Source of the DNA: Dehalococcoidia bacterium
Lineage (GTDB): Bacteria > Chloroflexota > Dehalococcoidia > GIF9 > AB-539-J10
Direction of reading: 5' to 3'
DNA: 9,744 nucleotides
Assembly: GCA_030627025.1 (NCBI GenBank)
Contig: DAOUSX010000016.1
Coordinates: 1-9,744 of the forward strand
Below are positions 5,476 to 9,744 of this stretch, piece by piece (positions within the stretch are counted from its first letter, which is position 1; every line of letters begins with the position of its first letter). The notes under the pieces are model-generated. The model had not been told where the DNA came from, ran no database searches, and was given only the letters and a program-made list of their open reading frames with translations. The translations under genes and the position numbers were made by a program.

Positions 5476-6615
5476 ATGGATAGTACTTTCACAGAAGAAC
5501 AGACAATGCTGAGGAAATCGACCGCTGATTTCCTTGTGGAGAAATATCCCGAGGCAAAGGTAAGGGAAATAGAGGAATCGGATACGGGGCATGATCCTGA
5601 AATTTGGAGGGGAATGGCTGAGTTGGGCTGGATGGGTTTGGTTATTCCTGAGGAATATGAAGGCATGGGAATGACGTTCCAGGACCTATCGATAGTCCTG
5701 GAGGAAATGGGAAGAAATATCGCTCCTGGACCTTTCTTTTGCACTGTGCTTGAAGGTGCTTACCCTATTCTTGATGCTGGAAGTGAGGAGCAGAAGAAAG
5801 AGTTCCTACCAAAGATAGCTAATGGAGAGTTGATTTTTACCCTGGCTTTGCTTGAAGCTGACGGCATATATGATGCCTCCGGTATCGCGGTCAAAGCCGT
5901 GCCTAAGGGAGATGACTTTGTAATTAATGGCACAAAGCTCTTTGTAGAACAAGCTATCAATGCTGATTATATGATAGTTGTTACCAGAACCAGGGAAGGA
6001 GCTTCACCTGAAGATGGCGTTACCCTGTTCATAGTGGATGCCAAGACTCCTGGAATTCATTGCGAAGTGATACCCACCATAGGCATGGAGAAGCTGTGTG
6101 AGGTAAGCTTTAAAGATGTTGCTATACCCAAGAAAAATATACTAGGCGAGCTGGACAAAGGATGGCCTATTCTCAGCAAAGTTATGGAGAGGGCAGCCAT
6201 TGCCAAAGCCAGCGAGTCCCTTGGCGCTATGGATGGAATTGTTCCTATGACCACGGATTACTTAAAGGATAGAGTTCAATACGACGAGCCTCTTGCCCAG
6301 TTCCAGGCACTTCAACATATAATGGCTGATATGTTCATTAGCCTGACTACCAGTAAGTATCTGGTCTATGAGGCAGTGTGGATGGAATCGGAGGGTCTCC
6401 CCTGTGCCAAAGAAGTTGCTATGGCTAAAGCATATGTAAACCAGAATTATAAAGAGCTTAGCAGGTTGATGATAAGATTGTATGGTGCCAATGGCACGCA
6501 TAGGGAGTTCAAGCCCGGGCTCTACTACAGGAGAGCTAAAGCAGCAAGCATTGCTTTTGGTGATACCGGGTTCCAAAGGGAAAGAATAGCTCGCGCCATA
6601 GGGCTTGTTTCTTAG
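5476..6615 (+). CDS. Acyl-CoA dehydrogenase, small-subunit-like partner
   Basis: This 379-aa acyl-CoA dehydrogenase homologue resembles the smaller partner of heteromeric enzymes (pimeloyl-CoA dehydrogenase small subunit, FadE29-like). Seen: an N-terminal domain with 'FTEEQTMLRKSTADFL' and 'GWMGLVIPEEYEGMGMTF' (51-68); a middle domain with 'VINGTKLFVEQAINADYMIV' (149-168); and a C-terminal domain ending in 'YYRRAKAASIAFGD' (350-363). The usual 'SEPxAGSD' flavin/substrate loop is replaced by 'LLEADGIYDASG' (125-136), and the 'EGT' near the C-terminus reads 'FGDTG'. E238 in 'VMERAA' sits where alternative catalytic Glu residues occur. These departures fit a subunit that completes a shared active site or binds FAD differently. 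The pairing is inferred from the 9-bp spacing and family precedent. The stop is 18 bp before ligA. Confidence 0.88.
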   Translation: MDSTFTEEQTMLRKSTADFLVEKYPEAKVREIEESDTGHDPEIWRGMAELGWMGLVIPEEYEGMGMTFQDLSIVLEEMGRNIAPGPFFCTVLEGAYPILDAGSEEQKKEFLPKIANGELIFTLALLEADGIYDASGIAVKAVPKGDDFVINGTKLFVEQAINADYMIVVTRTREGASPEDGVTLFIVDAKTPGIHCEVIPTIGMEKLCEVSFKDVAIPKKNILGELDKGWPILSKVMERAAIAKASESLGAMDGIVPMTTDYLKDRVQYDEPLAQFQALQHIMADMFISLTTSKYLVYEAVWMESEGLPCAKEVAMAKAYVNQNYKELSRLMIRLYGANGTHREFKPGLYYRRAKAASIAFGDTGFQRERIARAIGLVS

Positions 6616-6618
6616 TAA

Positions 6619-9215
<2,597 letters not shown>

Positions 9216-9220
9216 GTTTT

Positions 9221-9225
9221 CTCCC
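9221..9225 (-). promoter_or_regulatory. Ribosome binding site fixing the Nudix start
   Basis: On the minus strand GGGAG followed by AAAAC precedes the ATG at 9215. This site selects the 167-aa form over the 184-aa form that would begin at the GTG at 9266. Confidence 0.6.
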
Positions 9226-9253
9226 ATAAGAATAAAAGGCGTAGTTTTTGGTC

Positions 9254-9262
9254 TATAATATA
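9254..9262. promoter_or_regulatory. Overlapping divergent -10 elements between the Nudix gene and pth
   Basis: TATAAT at 9254-9259 is a consensus -10 facing pth, but no -35 match sits 16-18 bp upstream. On the minus strand the overlapping TATATT (9262-9257) is preceded by TGC, giving an extended -10 that faces the Nudix gene. If the plus-strand element is used, transcription would start near 9266 and leave a leader of only about 9 nt for pth. Confidence 0.35.
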
Positions 9263-9274
9263 GCACAGGTTTCG

Positions 9275-9744
9275 ATGAAACTCATTGTTGGCTTGGGCAA
9301 TCCGGGCAAGACTTATGCTCATAATCGGCATAATGTTGGCTTTCGCTGCCTGAATTATTTCGCCAGGCATCGTTCCATCCGCTTTGATAAGAGGCAGTGC
9401 CGAGCCAGGATAGGTGTTGGTGAAGTAGCTGGCAGTAAATTGCTGCTAGCCAAGCCACAGATATTCGTCAACATTAGTGGTAGGGTGGTGGGTTGCCTGG
9501 TGGAGAAATGTGATGTTCCGTTGAGCAATCTTCTGGTAATTTATGACGACCTTGACTTGCCCCTGGGCAAAGTTCGGATTCGTCCGAGGGGTAGTGCGGG
9601 AGGACACAAGGGAATGAGGTCAATCATTTCCACTCTGGGGAGCGAAGATTTCCCTCGAATCAGGGTAGGCATTGGTCGTCCTGCTCAGGATGACGAGGAT
9701 TCCATAGTTAGTTATGTGCTTGGCGATCTTACTCCGCAAGAGGA
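9275..9744 (+). CDS. pth: Peptidyl-tRNA hydrolase (Pth), 3' end cut by the window
   Basis: Pth frees tRNA from peptidyl-tRNAs that drop off ribosomes. The frame starts at ATG 9275 and runs open to the window end, giving 156 complete codons of a family of about 185-195 aa; the stop is outside. Seen: 'MKLIVGLGNPGKTY' (1-14) with N9; 'NRHNVGF' (17-23) with the catalytic His H19; 'KPQIFVNISG' (60-69) with N66; 'YDDLDLPLGK' (90-99) with D91; and 'GSAGGHKGMRSI' (106-117). These match the E. coli active-site residues N10, H20, N68 and D93. The fourth conserved Asn (E. coli N114) is Lys K112 here. The Shine-Dalgarno site is weak (AGGT, 9267-9270). The gene is divergent from the Nudix gene, with 59 bp between starts. 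Confidence 0.95.
   Translation, partial: MKLIVGLGNPGKTYAHNRHNVGFRCLNYFARHRSIRFDKRQCRARIGVGEVAGSKLLLAKPQIFVNISGRVVGCLVEKCDVPLSNLLVIYDDLDLPLGKVRIRPRGSAGGHKGMRSIISTLGSEDFPRIRVGIGRPAQDDEDSIVSYVLGDLTPQE

Overview
This is a bacterial stretch with strong Shine-Dalgarno sites, an NAD+-dependent DNA ligase and a bacterial-type peptidyl-tRNA hydrolase. The gene set (acetone carboxylase, paired acyl-CoA dehydrogenases, MtnA) and the A-rich intergenic repeat suggest an organism that degrades ketones and fatty or branched acids. An uncultivated Chloroflexota (Dehalococcoidia-like) or similar environmental anaerobe is my guess, but the phylum is low-confidence because I could not run a search.

Layout. (1) Positions 1-1760: the C-terminal half of the acetone carboxylase alpha subunit (cut by the window edge), followed with no gap by the complete gamma subunit. 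The beta subunit is probably just upstream. (2) Positions 1811-2758: an extended SDR (NAD-dependent epimerase/dehydratase family) in the same direction, 50 bp after the gamma subunit. (3) Positions 2816-3832, minus strand: mtnA (methylthioribose-1-phosphate isomerase), convergent with the SDR. (4) Positions 3833-4230: a roughly 400-bp divergent intergenic region. It holds an A/T-rich imperfect inverted repeat, an 11-bp direct repeat, a remnant that looks like a dispersed 'GTCATTGCGAGG' repeat, a near-consensus sigma70 promoter and a canonical G-quadruplex motif. (5) Positions 4231-6615: two acyl-CoA dehydrogenases in tandem, 9 bp apart, that look like the two subunits of a heteromeric enzyme. 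(6) Positions 6634-8727: ligA, 18 bp downstream of the second dehydrogenase. (7) Positions 8712-9215, minus strand: a zinc-ribbon Nudix hydrolase whose 3' end overlaps that of ligA by 16 bp. (8) Positions 9275 to the window end: pth, peptidyl-tRNA hydrolase, cut at its 3' end and divergent from the Nudix gene across a 59-bp spacer.

The metabolic part would carboxylate acetone to acetoacetate (alpha/gamma plus the presumed beta) and carry out an alpha,beta-dehydrogenation of an unidentified acyl-CoA (the dehydrogenase pair). The rest is housekeeping: methionine salvage, DNA replication and repair, nucleotide clean-up and peptidyl-tRNA recycling. I see no defence system, CRISPR array, transposase, tRNA or rRNA. 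The least explained sequence is the intergenic region 3863-4230.
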